64,000 bases of DNA from Defluviitaleaceae bacterium. GTDB lineage: Bacteria; Bacillota; Clostridia; Lachnospirales; WRAX01. The translations under genes and the position numbers were made by a program. Within the stretch, counting starts at the first letter, position 1, and each line of letters begins with the position of its first letter. Of the stretch, positions 40,351-49,461 are shown in pieces. The DNA lies in contig WRAC01000007.1 of NCBI GenBank assembly GCA_009780415.1, positions 1 through 64,000 on the forward strand, written 5' to 3'. The notes under the pieces were generated by a model. It was not told the origin of the DNA, ran no database searches, and was given only the letters and a program-made list of their open reading frames with translations.

Positions 40351-40566
40351 TCAATTCCTGCCATGAGGCAACACGCGCCTTGTGTCAATTTCGTACGAAT
40401 TTTTATCCGTAACGACAAAGGGCAGCTCACGCGAACGCAGCGTCGCCTTTATAAACATATTTATGGCGGTGGTGATGTTCATGCCCGTATTATCGCAGAA
40501 AATGTCGAATTGTTTCTTGGTTTCCTCGTCGAGACGTATAGTAACATTAACCGATGCCATGCACAT
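40351..40566 (-). CDS. RelB/DinJ-family antitoxin-like protein
   Basis: ASVNVTIRLDEETKKQFDIFCDNTGMNITTAINMFIKATLRSRELPFVV, a RHH-type RelB/DinJ pattern; stop is 2 bp from the Sir2 ATG. Confidence 0.85.
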   Translation of the reverse strand: MCMASVNVTIRLDEETKKQFDIFCDNTGMNITTAINMFIKATLRSRELPFVVTDKNSYEIDTRRVLPHGRN

Positions 40567-40625
40567 ACATCCCCTTTATTGATTTATAAAAATAAAAAGA
40601 AACAAAAAAAACATATATAAATCAA

Positions 40626-40646
40626 GTGCAGATTATCCATCTGCAC
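40626..40646. promoter_or_regulatory. Perfect palindromic operator candidate downstream of the -10
   Basis: gtgcagat-tatcc-atctgcac (8-bp arms). Confidence 0.75.
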
Positions 40647-40649
40647 GTA

Positions 40650-40678
40650 ATTATACATGCAATCCTGTGCAATGTCAA
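40650..40678 (-). promoter_or_regulatory. Consensus sigma-A promoter for the relB-like/sir2 operon
   Basis: Minus strand: TTGACA (40678-40673), 17 bp, TATAAT (40655-40650). Confidence 0.88.
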
Positions 40679-40704
40679 TGGTTATTTACAAATTTATTAC
40701 AATT

Positions 40705-42336
40705 TTACAACAAATTTCTACGTTCCAATGCGGACGTGATTTTCTTGCCGTACGGCAGCAAACGAATATCATCTTTTTCCAGGCCTCTGAATTTAACCAT
40801 AAAGAACAGATAAGCCGCGAAACCGGCTGCTATGGCGCATAATGTCGAAACGGTGTTTCCCAAACCGATTAATGTTGAACCCCTGTAGATTGCAAAGCAT
40901 AGCACTCCCATTATAACACTGGACAAAACAGGTTTCAACATCAGCTTTTTAAATTGTATGCGGATTCCCGCTTTCTTTTTTAACCAGTACCAGTTTATTG
41001 AAGCCGCCGTTATATAGCAAAGCGACGTACCGATAACCGCCCCCCTTATATTTATAAACGGCAATGGTATCAGGAACTGGTTGGCGGCAATTTTTACAAA
41101 CGAACCGGCCAGCGCCGCCAAAACGGGGATTTTCAAATACCCCGTGGCCTGGAGCGGCCCGGTCAGTATCTGGTTTAGCGCCATAAACACAACGTTTGCC
41201 GCCCCGATTTGTAATAGAAACCCGCCCTCGGGAAATTGCCGGAAAAGCATGGCGATAATCGACGACCCAAGCACCAGCAGCCCTGCCGCCGCAGGCACGC
41301 AGATCAGCATTGTCATGCGCAGCGCGCTGTTTATCTTGGATTCAACGGCGGGCGCGTCCTTCTTCGCGTTTGACGACGATATGCTGGGTATGGATGCCAG
41401 CGAGAAAACCGCCGCTATTGAGATGGGCAAAGTAATCACATGCGAGTATTTACTCAAATACCCGAACATGATATCGGCCTCCGAAACAGAAAACCCGCCG
41501 GAAACCAATCGCGCCGTAACCATTGTTGCGTCAATGAGGTTTGTGAAGCTTAACACGGCTGTCCCGGCGATAATTGGCATGGCCGTGCGTATTATTAGCC
41601 AGGCGAGCTTACGTGTGCTTTCTTTCTTAGCCGTAACATTCTTAATCGCGGAAAACCGCGTTTTCTTCCGTATACTTCTTCTATTTAATAAATAATAAAT
41701 GATTATGGTAAAAAGCCCAAAAACCGCGCCAACGCCCGTACCCGCCGTACCGCCCGCCGCCCCGAACGCCGCCGGGTCGGTATGCGCGGCAGCTAAACCC
41801 ATAAAAGCCCCGGCAAGGACGACGCTGAACACCGCGTTAAATATCTGCTCAACTACCTGTGAAACGGCAGTCGGCACCGTTGTGCCAAGCCCTTGGAAAT
41901 ACCCCCGGAAAATAGCTATTATCGCGACGATAAAAACCGTAGGCGAAAGCGTCATCAGCGAATAATAGCTTCGCGGCGCGTTTATCGCCCCCGTAAGCCG
42001 CTCCGCGCCAAAGAACAGCACGCACATGCAAACCGCGCCAAAGCTGACCGCAATCGCCAGCGCAACATGGAACACGCGGTGCGCCTCGTCATGCCGGCCC
42101 AAGCTTGCGCGCTCCGCCACAAGCTTCGAGATCGCGGCGGGCATTCCGGCGGAGGACAAGATAATGAAAAATTGGTAGACGGAAAAGGCCCTGGAGTAAA
42201 TACCGTTACCGTCGTCGCCGATCATATTTGTAAGCGGCAGTAAGTAGATAAAGCCTATAAACCGCGAAAGCAGCGACGCCAAAGCCAAGACCATCGCCAT
42301 CTTCACGAAGTTGTTGCCGCTTTTATTATCCAGCAT
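40705..42336 (-). CDS. Polysaccharide biosynthesis/MurJ-SpoVB-like flippase
   Basis: 543 aa polytopic; FIGFIYLLPLTNMIGDDGNGIYSRAFSVYQFFIILSSAGMPAAISKLVAE is typical of the SpoVB/MVF family. Confidence 0.88.
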   Translation of the reverse strand: MLDNKSGNNFVKMAMVLALASLLSRFIGFIYLLPLTNMIGDDGNGIYSRAFSVYQFFIILSSAGMPAAISKLVAERASLGRHDEAHRVFHVALAIAVSFGAVCMCVLFFGAERLTGAINAPRSYYSLMTLSPTVFIVAIIAIFRGYFQGLGTTVPTAVSQVVEQIFNAVFSVVLAGAFMGLAAAHTDPAAFGAAGGTAGTGVGAVFGLFTIIIYYLLNRRSIRKKTRFSAIKNVTAKKESTRKLAWLIIRTAMPIIAGTAVLSFTNLIDATMVTARLVSGGFSVSEADIMFGYLSKYSHVITLPISIAAVFSLASIPSISSSNAKKDAPAVESKINSALRMTMLICVPAAAGLLVLGSSIIAMLFRQFPEGGFLLQIGAANVVFMALNQILTGPLQATGYLKIPVLAALAGSFVKIAANQFLIPLPFINIRGAVIGTSLCYITAASINWYWLKKKAGIRIQFKKLMLKPVLSSVIMGVLCFAIYRGSTLIGLGNTVSTLCAIAAGFAAYLFFMVKFRGLEKDDIRLLPYGKKITSALERRNLL

Positions 42337-43030
42337 TCTTTAGCAACATCCTCCGTAAAACCGTTGTCAGAATAACGGTTATAATCAAAAACGACACAAA
42401 CATTATTATTATAAAGGCCGCGATATCCATAAAAAACTGGTTCGGCAGCATATTTATCATCAGGCTGCTGCGCGGGTTAAACGTCCAATTATCAACGAAA
42501 AACATCTCGTGAAAAATCGTAAACGCGCGGTTAAAATTCAAGGCGATAAGCCCGCCAAGCACGGCAAACGCCGTCAGGCAAAACAGCGCAAAACCGCGCC
42601 AAAGCGCCAAAAGTTGCGGCACAGCCTCTTTCCTTCCCAGCAAAATACATACGGCAAGCGTAGCTAAGAATCCCCATCCTGCTATGTCACGCGCAAGCAG
42701 CCCGATTAAAAACAGCTCCAGCACGTCCTCCATATGCCCTATTTCATCGTTATTCACGTCACCGCTGAAAAACTGCCTCTCCTGCCCGTTGACAACAGCG
42801 CGGACTCCATGGAGCGAATCCAAATCACCGCGCAGGTAATCAATCAAACTCCGCGCGACATTGTGAAGGCTTTCCTCGTCCATCCTCAGCACCGCATACG
42901 TTTGATTCTTATTAAACTGGTAGCGGTAAAACCACATGTTCAGCGACGGTACCTGAATACTCACCGCAAGCAAAAAAACCGCCAAGCACAGCGCATTCAA
43001 CGCGCCGGCAACTATCCGCGCTATCTTCAT
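42326..43030 (-). CDS. TIGR01906-type integral membrane protein (DUF1461)
   Basis: VPSLNMWFYRYQFNK...LHNVARSLIDYLRGD...FFSGDVNNDEIGHMEDV...WTFNPRSSLMINMLPNQFF. Confidence 0.85.
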   Translation of the reverse strand: MKIARIVAGALNALCLAVFLLAVSIQVPSLNMWFYRYQFNKNQTYAVLRMDEESLHNVARSLIDYLRGDLDSLHGVRAVVNGQERQFFSGDVNNDEIGHMEDVLELFLIGLLARDIAGWGFLATLAVCILLGRKEAVPQLLALWRGFALFCLTAFAVLGGLIALNFNRAFTIFHEMFFVDNWTFNPRSSLMINMLPNQFFMDIAAFIIIMFVSFLIITVILTTVLRRMLLKNAG

Positions 43031-44199
43031 AAGCCGCTGGGCAAGGCAAGCTTACCCATTATCACGCCGCGATTGGCACCTGTTGCGCCGCGCATGTTGT
43101 TAGGCCGCGCGAACAGGAATTCATTGCCCAAGACCGCGAAAGCCAGCGCTTCCTTGGCATCCGCCGCCATGCTGTCCGTTTTATTGATTTTCCCCGGAAA
43201 AAGGTCCTCCAGGCAGCGCATTAAATACGCGTTTTTCGCTCCGCCCCCCGTTACCGTCACTTCATCGGCAGGCGTATCGTTAAAGTATGTCAAGGCGTAC
43301 CAAAGCGCGTAAGCCGTGTGATTGGTCACCGTGGCAAGGATATCGGGGAAGCTTAGCCCCCATTCATTGCCGCGCCGCATGATCCGCTCGGCGAAACCGA
43401 CGGTGTACAGCTCGCGCCCGGTGCTCTTTGGCGGTTTTATCATTATAAAGCTATCCGCGTCAGCCAGATACTCGCTGAATTTAAGGCTCTGAGCGCCCGT
43501 CTGCGCCAGGCTCCCATAATAGTCAAAATCTTCCAAGCCCTTGGTGTGCAGCCGCATCAGATTGTCGATGATAACGTTCCCCGGCCCGGTGTCAAAGGCC
43601 CGCACATCATCCGGCCCGCATCCGGCCGGCAGAACGGTCACGTTGCCAATTCCCCCCACATTGAATAACACACGGTTTTTTACAGAGTCCTTATATAACA
43701 CATAATCCACAAACGGTACCAGCGGCGCGCCCTGCCCGCCGTAAGCCATATCCGAGGGCCGAAAGTCCCCAACCGCCGGTTTGCCCGTAACGGCGGCGAT
43801 ATCCGCCAGCTCGCCTATTTGCAGCGTGGCGCCAATCTCCGGCATATGGTACATCGTCTGCCCGTGAGACGAAACGACATCCACTGAATCCATATCAATG
43901 CCGCCGCTCTCCGCCGCTTTCAGCACAGCCTCCCCAATCAGTACGCCCAGCTTCTTATTCAGGCGGCAGATATCGGCGACGCTGCTGGTATCCTTGGAGC
44001 TGTTCATCAAAAGCTCCGCTTTCCACGCCGGGGTAAGCGGTATGGTCTGAAAATGCCGCAATTCCGCCTTTGTTTCCGTGCCGCTGCCGCTTATCGCCGC
44101 AAAAGCGACGTCTATGCCGTCAAAGGACGTGCCGGACATAACGCCGGCAAAAAGGCGGACGGGTTTATCCGTAATATCCTTAATGATACCATACATCAA
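43027..44199 (-). CDS. anmK: Anhydro-N-acetylmuramic acid kinase
   Basis: AGVMSGTSFDGIDVAFAAI, SSHGQTMYHMP, NVGGIGNVTVLP, FDTGPGNVIID. Confidence 0.93.
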   Translation of the reverse strand: MMYGIIKDITDKPVRLFAGVMSGTSFDGIDVAFAAISGSGTETKAELRHFQTIPLTPAWKAELLMNSSKDTSSVADICRLNKKLGVLIGEAVLKAAESGGIDMDSVDVVSSHGQTMYHMPEIGATLQIGELADIAAVTGKPAVGDFRPSDMAYGGQGAPLVPFVDYVLYKDSVKNRVLFNVGGIGNVTVLPAGCGPDDVRAFDTGPGNVIIDNLMRLHTKGLEDFDYYGSLAQTGAQSLKFSEYLADADSFIMIKPPKSTGRELYTVGFAERIMRRGNEWGLSFPDILATVTNHTAYALWYALTYFNDTPADEVTVTGGGAKNAYLMRCLEDLFPGKINKTDSMAADAKEALAFAVLGNEFLFARPNNMRGATGANRGVIMGKLALPSGL

Positions 44200-44250
44200 T
44201 ATCTTCCTTTTGTGTTTTTTTGTGTTTTCTGTGGTTTGTATAAATATTTT

Positions 44251-46257
44251 TTATATAATCAGCTTAATCCCGCCAAGCTCAGCCCCGGCCCACTCGTTTC
44301 CATGTTCTTCCCAGTAAGCCTTCGCCGCCGCCTGCGCCTCCTTCAAAATCGCGCCGTCGCGGTAAAGGTTGGCAATCATAAGCTCCGGCAGGCCGTGCTG
44401 CCTTGTGCCAAGGAAATCCCCGGGTCCGCGTATTCGCAAATCCAGATCGGCAAGCTTGAAGCCGTCCGATGTGGCGGTCATGGCCTTCATGCGCTCCTTA
44501 GTAACATCGGACGCCGCGTCGGTGATAAGTATGCAGTAACTCTGCTCCGCCCCGCGCCCGACGCGGCCGCGCAATTGATGAAGCTGTGACAGCCCGAATT
44601 GCTCCGCGTTCTCAACCAGCATGACCGTGGCGTTCGGCACATCAATGCCAACCTCGATAACGGTCGTAGCCACCAAAACAGGAATCTCACCCGACGCAAA
44701 CCCGCCCATAACGGCGTTTTTCTCATCCTGCCTTAATTTCCCGTGCATTATCGCCGTTTTAACGCCCATTGCCCGCGCGGCTTCGGCGGCATAGGTTTTC
44801 ACCGAATTAAGCCCGCGTTCATTATCCTCTATTGCCGGGCAGACAATAAAAGCCTGTCCGCCGCTATCCACTTGTTTCTTTATAAACGTAAAAACCCTGT
44901 CCCGATAACCGGAGTTTACGGCGTTCGTCTTAATATCCTTGCGCCCTGGTGGAAGCTCGTCAATAACCGATATGTCCATGTCCCCGTATAATATAAGCGC
45001 CAGCGTGCGCGGTATAGGCGTCGCCGTCATTACGACGCAATGCGGGCAGCCGCCCTTTTCGTTGAGCAAACCGCGCTGCCTGACGCCAAAGCGGTGCTGC
45101 TCGTCCGTAATGACAAGGCCCAACCTCTCAAACTCCACATTATCAACTATCAGCGCGTGCGTTCCAACGATTATATCCAACTCTCCGCGCGAAAGCCTTT
45201 CCTTCACCGCCGCTTTCTCTTTTAAGGAGAGCGAACCCGTCAAAAGCCCGGTCTTTAATCCAACTTTATCAAAAACACGCTGCAGGCTGACGTAATGCTG
45301 ACGCGCCAAGGTTTCCGTCGGAGCCATCAGCGCGGACTGCAAGCCGTTCTTTGCCGCCAAAAACATCGACGCCATGGCAACCGCCGTTTTACCCGACCCC
45401 ACATCTCCCTGTACCAGCCTGTTCATCACATGCCCCGAGGACATATCGGCCTTCAACTCGCCAAAAACCCGCTCCTGCGCGGCTGTAAACCGGAACGGCA
45501 GCGCCGCCAAGAAATCCCTTTCATCGGTATCAGCCAGAGCAATACCCGGCATTTTCCGTACCAAACCGCGTATGTTCAACAACGAGTATTGCAGCATAAA
45601 TAACTCGGTAAACACCAAAGTATGCCGCGCCGCCCGAAACAGCTTCGCGCTTTCGGGATAATGTATGTTTGTAAGCGCACCGCGCCTGTCCAGCAGTTCC
45701 TGTGATTTTACAACAGCCTCGGGAAGAACCTCTCCGCCGATGCAGCAGGCGTAAGCGTCCAAAGCGTCGCGGAGTATGCGCCGCAAGACCTTTTGCGACA
45801 GTCCTTCGGTCAAAGGATAAACCGGAACAATACGCGCGCCGCTCAGCAGCTCTTTACCCGTAACGGCCTCATATTCCGGCTGCTCCATCGTAAACAAACC
45901 GTTAAAATACGATACCTCTCCCGAAAAGATGTACTCGCCTTTCTTTAACGCGTTCTTCATGTAGGGCTGATTAAACCAGACCGCGCTCAACTCGCCCGTA
46001 CTGTCCGAAAGCGCGGCCGTAACAAGCGTAACCTTATGCTTTATGGCGACAGCCGGAGCCGCGGTTACGCGCGCCTTAACCGTATAATAACCGGACGAAA
46101 GCCCGGTGATCGGGGTAATAACGCTTCTGTCGCGGTAATCTTTGGGCAGGTGGTTAATCAAATCCCCCACAGTGCGTATCCCAAGCCGTTTCAACGCGGC
46201 CTCGCGGCTGGGGCCGATGCCCTTCAAAACAGTTACATTGTCCGTAAGGCTTTTCAT
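44251..46257 (-). CDS. recG: ATP-dependent DNA helicase RecG
   Basis: LVQGDVGSGKTAVAMASM, APTETLARQHY, ITDEQHRFGVRQR, MTATPIPRTLAL, GRVGRGAEQSYC. Confidence 0.95.
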   Translation of the reverse strand: MKSLTDNVTVLKGIGPSREAALKRLGIRTVGDLINHLPKDYRDRSVITPITGLSSGYYTVKARVTAAPAVAIKHKVTLVTAALSDSTGELSAVWFNQPYMKNALKKGEYIFSGEVSYFNGLFTMEQPEYEAVTGKELLSGARIVPVYPLTEGLSQKVLRRILRDALDAYACCIGGEVLPEAVVKSQELLDRRGALTNIHYPESAKLFRAARHTLVFTELFMLQYSLLNIRGLVRKMPGIALADTDERDFLAALPFRFTAAQERVFGELKADMSSGHVMNRLVQGDVGSGKTAVAMASMFLAAKNGLQSALMAPTETLARQHYVSLQRVFDKVGLKTGLLTGSLSLKEKAAVKERLSRGELDIIVGTHALIVDNVEFERLGLVITDEQHRFGVRQRGLLNEKGGCPHCVVMTATPIPRTLALILYGDMDISVIDELPPGRKDIKTNAVNSGYRDRVFTFIKKQVDSGGQAFIVCPAIEDNERGLNSVKTYAAEAARAMGVKTAIMHGKLRQDEKNAVMGGFASGEIPVLVATTVIEVGIDVPNATVMLVENAEQFGLSQLHQLRGRVGRGAEQSYCILITDAASDVTKERMKAMTATSDGFKLADLDLRIRGPGDFLGTRQHGLPELMIANLYRDGAILKEAQAAAKAYWEEHGNEWAGAELGGIKLII

Positions 46258-47942
46258 TCAGCGGAAATAATATATTTATAGACGGGCTGCCCGCCGTTTT
46301 GAAGCTCGCATTCCAGGTCGGGATGCTCTTTTTTAATGTATGCCATCAATTTTTCCGCGTCTTTTTGCCTTACACCCTCGCCGTAATAACACGCCACGAA
46401 GGAAATATCCTCCGTAATCAGCGCCGCCGCCATACGCCGCGCGGCCTCCGCCGTGTTTTTATGTGTCAGCGCGATTTTACCGTCAATAATGCAGATAGCG
46501 TCACCCTTTGATATGGACATGTTCTCAATAACGGTGTCCCGCACCGCGTGGGTCAGCAGCCCGGAGTGGATATTCTTGATCATCTCCTCCATAAGCGCCG
46601 CGTTTTCAGCCGCGTTCACGGAATGGACAAAACCCGTCAGCGCCGCCAAACCCTGCGGCATCGAACGCGACGGTATCACAAAAACTTCCTTGTCCGTACA
46701 CATCGACGCGGCCTGCCTCGCGGCAAGAATAATATTTTTGTTATTGGGCAATATAATCACAGACTTCGCGGGAACCGCGCGCAGAGCCTTTATAAACTCA
46801 TCCGCGCTTGGGTTCATGCTTTGCCCGCCCTGTATAACGTAATCCGCTCCCATGCTTGTGAAAAACTCAATAAAACCCTGCCCGTTCGCCACCGCGATAA
46901 ACCCCGTATCCTTCAGGGGGACATCGGGCACCGGTTCCGGCGCGGGTTCGGCCGACGCGCCTTTAGCCGCGGATTCCGCTTGCTGCACGCGCATGTTCTC
47001 AATGCTTATATTATCAATATACCCGAAGGTCAGCGCTTTTTGCAGCACAATCCCCGGGTCGTTGGTATGCACATGGATTTTTACCAAATTATCGTCCGAA
47101 ACCACGACAATGGAATCGCCGATGGTATCGAAAAATTCCATCAGCTCGTTTTCATACTGCTCCGCGTTCTCCCCCGCAGTAATAAACAGCTCCGTGCAAT
47201 AACCGAAAACGATATCCTCCGCCTGTGCCGCGCTGATGTGGGTATGTCCCAAAACGGCGTTGCGGAACGCGCTGCCCTCGTCCTTATAAATACCGGGCGA
47301 CACCGGGACAGGCACATGCTCACCGGTAATCGCGCCGTACATGCCATTAAGGATGACAAGGAAACCCTTACCGCCCGCGTCCTCAACATCGGCGGCCTTT
47401 AAAGCCGGCAGCATCTCCTTTGTTTTGCCAAGCACAACGTTTCCATGCTGGATAATCTTAACAAAAAGTTCGTCTATCCCAATCTCCGGCCCTGTATCCT
47501 GTTCCGTAAGCTGCGCGGCCTTTTCCCCAATCGCGCGCGCCACCGTCAGGATCGTGCCCTCCTTTGGCTTCATTATGGCCCTGTAAGCCGTCTCGGACGC
47601 CCCCGCGAACGCGCGGGCCAAATCATGCGGGCCGGCCTCCGCCAAGCCGTCAAGCGCTTTGGCAAACCCACGGAAAAGCTGCGAAAGTATAACGCCTGAG
47701 TTACCCCTCGCTCCGCGCAGCGCCCCCGCGGAAGCGGCTTTCGCCACCGCGCCCACCGAATTCCCGGCAACCTTTTCAGCCTCCGTTGCCGCCGACAGCG
47801 CGGTTAAGTACATATTAATGCCGGTATCGCCGTCCGGTACGGGGAAAACGTTCATTGCGTCCAGGAGGTCTTTGTTATCGTTCAAGGCGTTTGCCGCCGC
47901 GGTAAAAGCGGCTTGCAGCATATGTCCTGTCAATGTATACAT
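46254..47942 (-). CDS. DAK2-domain protein (YloV/FakA-like)
   Basis: NVFPVPDGDTGINMYLT, GARGNSGVILSQLFRG, GGKGFLVILNG. Confidence 0.92.
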   Translation of the reverse strand: MYTLTGHMLQAAFTAAANALNDNKDLLDAMNVFPVPDGDTGINMYLTALSAATEAEKVAGNSVGAVAKAASAGALRGARGNSGVILSQLFRGFAKALDGLAEAGPHDLARAFAGASETAYRAIMKPKEGTILTVARAIGEKAAQLTEQDTGPEIGIDELFVKIIQHGNVVLGKTKEMLPALKAADVEDAGGKGFLVILNGMYGAITGEHVPVPVSPGIYKDEGSAFRNAVLGHTHISAAQAEDIVFGYCTELFITAGENAEQYENELMEFFDTIGDSIVVVSDDNLVKIHVHTNDPGIVLQKALTFGYIDNISIENMRVQQAESAAKGASAEPAPEPVPDVPLKDTGFIAVANGQGFIEFFTSMGADYVIQGGQSMNPSADEFIKALRAVPAKSVIILPNNKNIILAARQAASMCTDKEVFVIPSRSMPQGLAALTGFVHSVNAAENAALMEEMIKNIHSGLLTHAVRDTVIENMSISKGDAICIIDGKIALTHKNTAEAARRMAAALITEDISFVACYYGEGVRQKDAEKLMAYIKKEHPDLECELQNGGQPVYKYIISAE

Positions 47943-47953
47943 GCCCGCGCCCC

Positions 47954-48310
47954 CTACTCGTCCAGCTTTAGCCCGTCAACAAAAACGTTCACGGCCAGAA
48001 CCTGCAAACCCGTTGCTTCCTCGACCTTATACTTCACAGTGTCGATAAGCGATTCGCAGATAACGGAGATGCTGGTACCGTACAGTACTATAACATGTAT
48101 ATCAAGTATAACAGCATTCTCCTGCGTGGTAAGGCTTATGCCCTTGGTTTGGCTCTCTTTCTTCAAAAGCCTTGCGATGCCGTCTTTCATGTTCTTCGCC
48201 GCCATGCCCACAATGCCGTAGCATTCCATCGCGGCGGCCCCGGCGATCTTCAGGATAACCTCGTAATCAATGGCGATCTGCCCGTAATCGTTGGTTATTT
48301 TGCAATTCAT
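47954..48310 (-). CDS. Asp23/Gls24 family protein (YloU-like)
   Basis: YEVILKIAGAAAMECYGIVGMAAK...VLDIHVIVLYGTSISVICESLIDTVKYKVEEATGL. Confidence 0.9.
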   Translation of the reverse strand: MNCKITNDYGQIAIDYEVILKIAGAAAMECYGIVGMAAKNMKDGIARLLKKESQTKGISLTTQENAVILDIHVIVLYGTSISVICESLIDTVKYKVEEATGLQVLAVNVFVDGLKLDE

Positions 48311-48333
48311 CGTATGCTCCTTCCAATCAGGTT

Positions 48334-49431
48334 TTATTCTAAATAATCCTTCAATTTCTTGCTTCGTGACGGATGCCGCAGTTTACGCAGCGCCTTGGCC
48401 TCAATCTGCCTGATGCGCTCCCGCGTTACATTGAACTCCTTGCCCACTTCCTCAAGCGTCCTGGGGCGCCCGTCGTCAAGGCCGAAGCGCAGGCGCAAAA
48501 CCTTTTTCTCGCGGTCGGTAAGCGTGTCCAGTACACTCAGAAGCTGTTCCTTCAGCAATGTAAACGCGGCGGCATCGGACGGCGCGGGAATATCGTCGTC
48601 GGCGATAAAGTCGCCGATGTGGCTGTCCTCCTCCTCGCCGATGGGCGTTTCAAGGGAAACGGGGTCTTGTGAAAGCTTCATTATAGCCCGTACTTTCTCA
48701 ACGGAAAGCTGCATCTCCCTAGCGATTTCCTCGGCGGTGGGTTCACGGCCCAGCTCCTGCAGAAGCTGCTTGGATACGCGCAGCAGCTTGTTGATGGTTT
48801 CTACCATATGGACGGGTATGCGGATGGTGCGCGCCTGGTCCGCAATAGCGCGGGTGATGGCCTGACGTATCCACCAGGTCGCGTATGTGCTGAATTTGTA
48901 GCCTTTTTTGTAATCGAACTTCTCAACGGCTTTAATCAAGCCCAAATTGCCTTCCTGTATAAGGTCAAGGAAATGCATTCCACGCCCGCCGTACCGCTTG
49001 GCTATGCTGACGACAAGGCGCAGGTTGGCTTCGGTAAGGCGTTTTTTGGCGTCGTCCTCGCCCATTTCCATAGACTTCGCAAGCTCCGTTTCCTCGTCGG
49101 TGGTCAACAGCGGCACCTTGCCGATTTCCTTTAGGTACATGCGAACGTGGTCGTCAACGTTAATGACGACGTCGGAAAGGCCGACATCAATATCCTTGTC
49201 AAGGTCCTCCTCAATCTCAATGCCGCCGCCCACTATGTCGATGTTCTGAAGCTCGAGGTATTCGCAGATTTTCTCTATCTGGTCGGGGTCGATATCCACG
49301 TCGCTCAAGGCTTCGTTTATCTCTTTATAGTCAATGGAATTGTTTTTCTTTTTTGCCAAAGTCACAAGATCCTTGAGAATATTCAGCAAAACGGTATCTT
49401 CCATGGATTTCAAGCAAATCCTTCCCTTCAT
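48334..49431 (-). CDS. rpoD: RNA polymerase primary sigma factor
   Basis: [11 protein letters not shown]-like [109 protein letters not shown]-type region 4. Confidence 0.96.
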   Translation of the reverse strand: MKGRICLKSMEDTVLLNILKDLVTLAKKKNNSIDYKEINEALSDVDIDPDQIEKICEYLELQNIDIVGGGIEIEEDLDKDIDVGLSDVVINVDDHVRMYLKEIGKVPLLTTDEETELAKSMEMGEDDAKKRLTEANLRLVVSIAKRYGGRGMHFLDLIQEGNLGLIKAVEKFDYKKGYKFSTYATWWIRQAITRAIADQARTIRIPVHMVETINKLLRVSKQLLQELGREPTAEEIAREMQLSVEKVRAIMKLSQDPVSLETPIGEEEDSHIGDFIADDDIPAPSDAAAFTLLKEQLLSVLDTLTDREKKVLRLRFGLDDGRPRTLEEVGKEFNVTRERIRQIEAKALRKLRHPSRSKKLKDYLE

Positions 49432-49461
49432 CTGTTGTTTACTATTCTTACCATATGATTG

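Noticed and set aside
46548-47402. 284-aa plus-strand ORF antisense to the DAK2 gene
   Set aside because: Shadow ORF with biased composition and no family resemblance.
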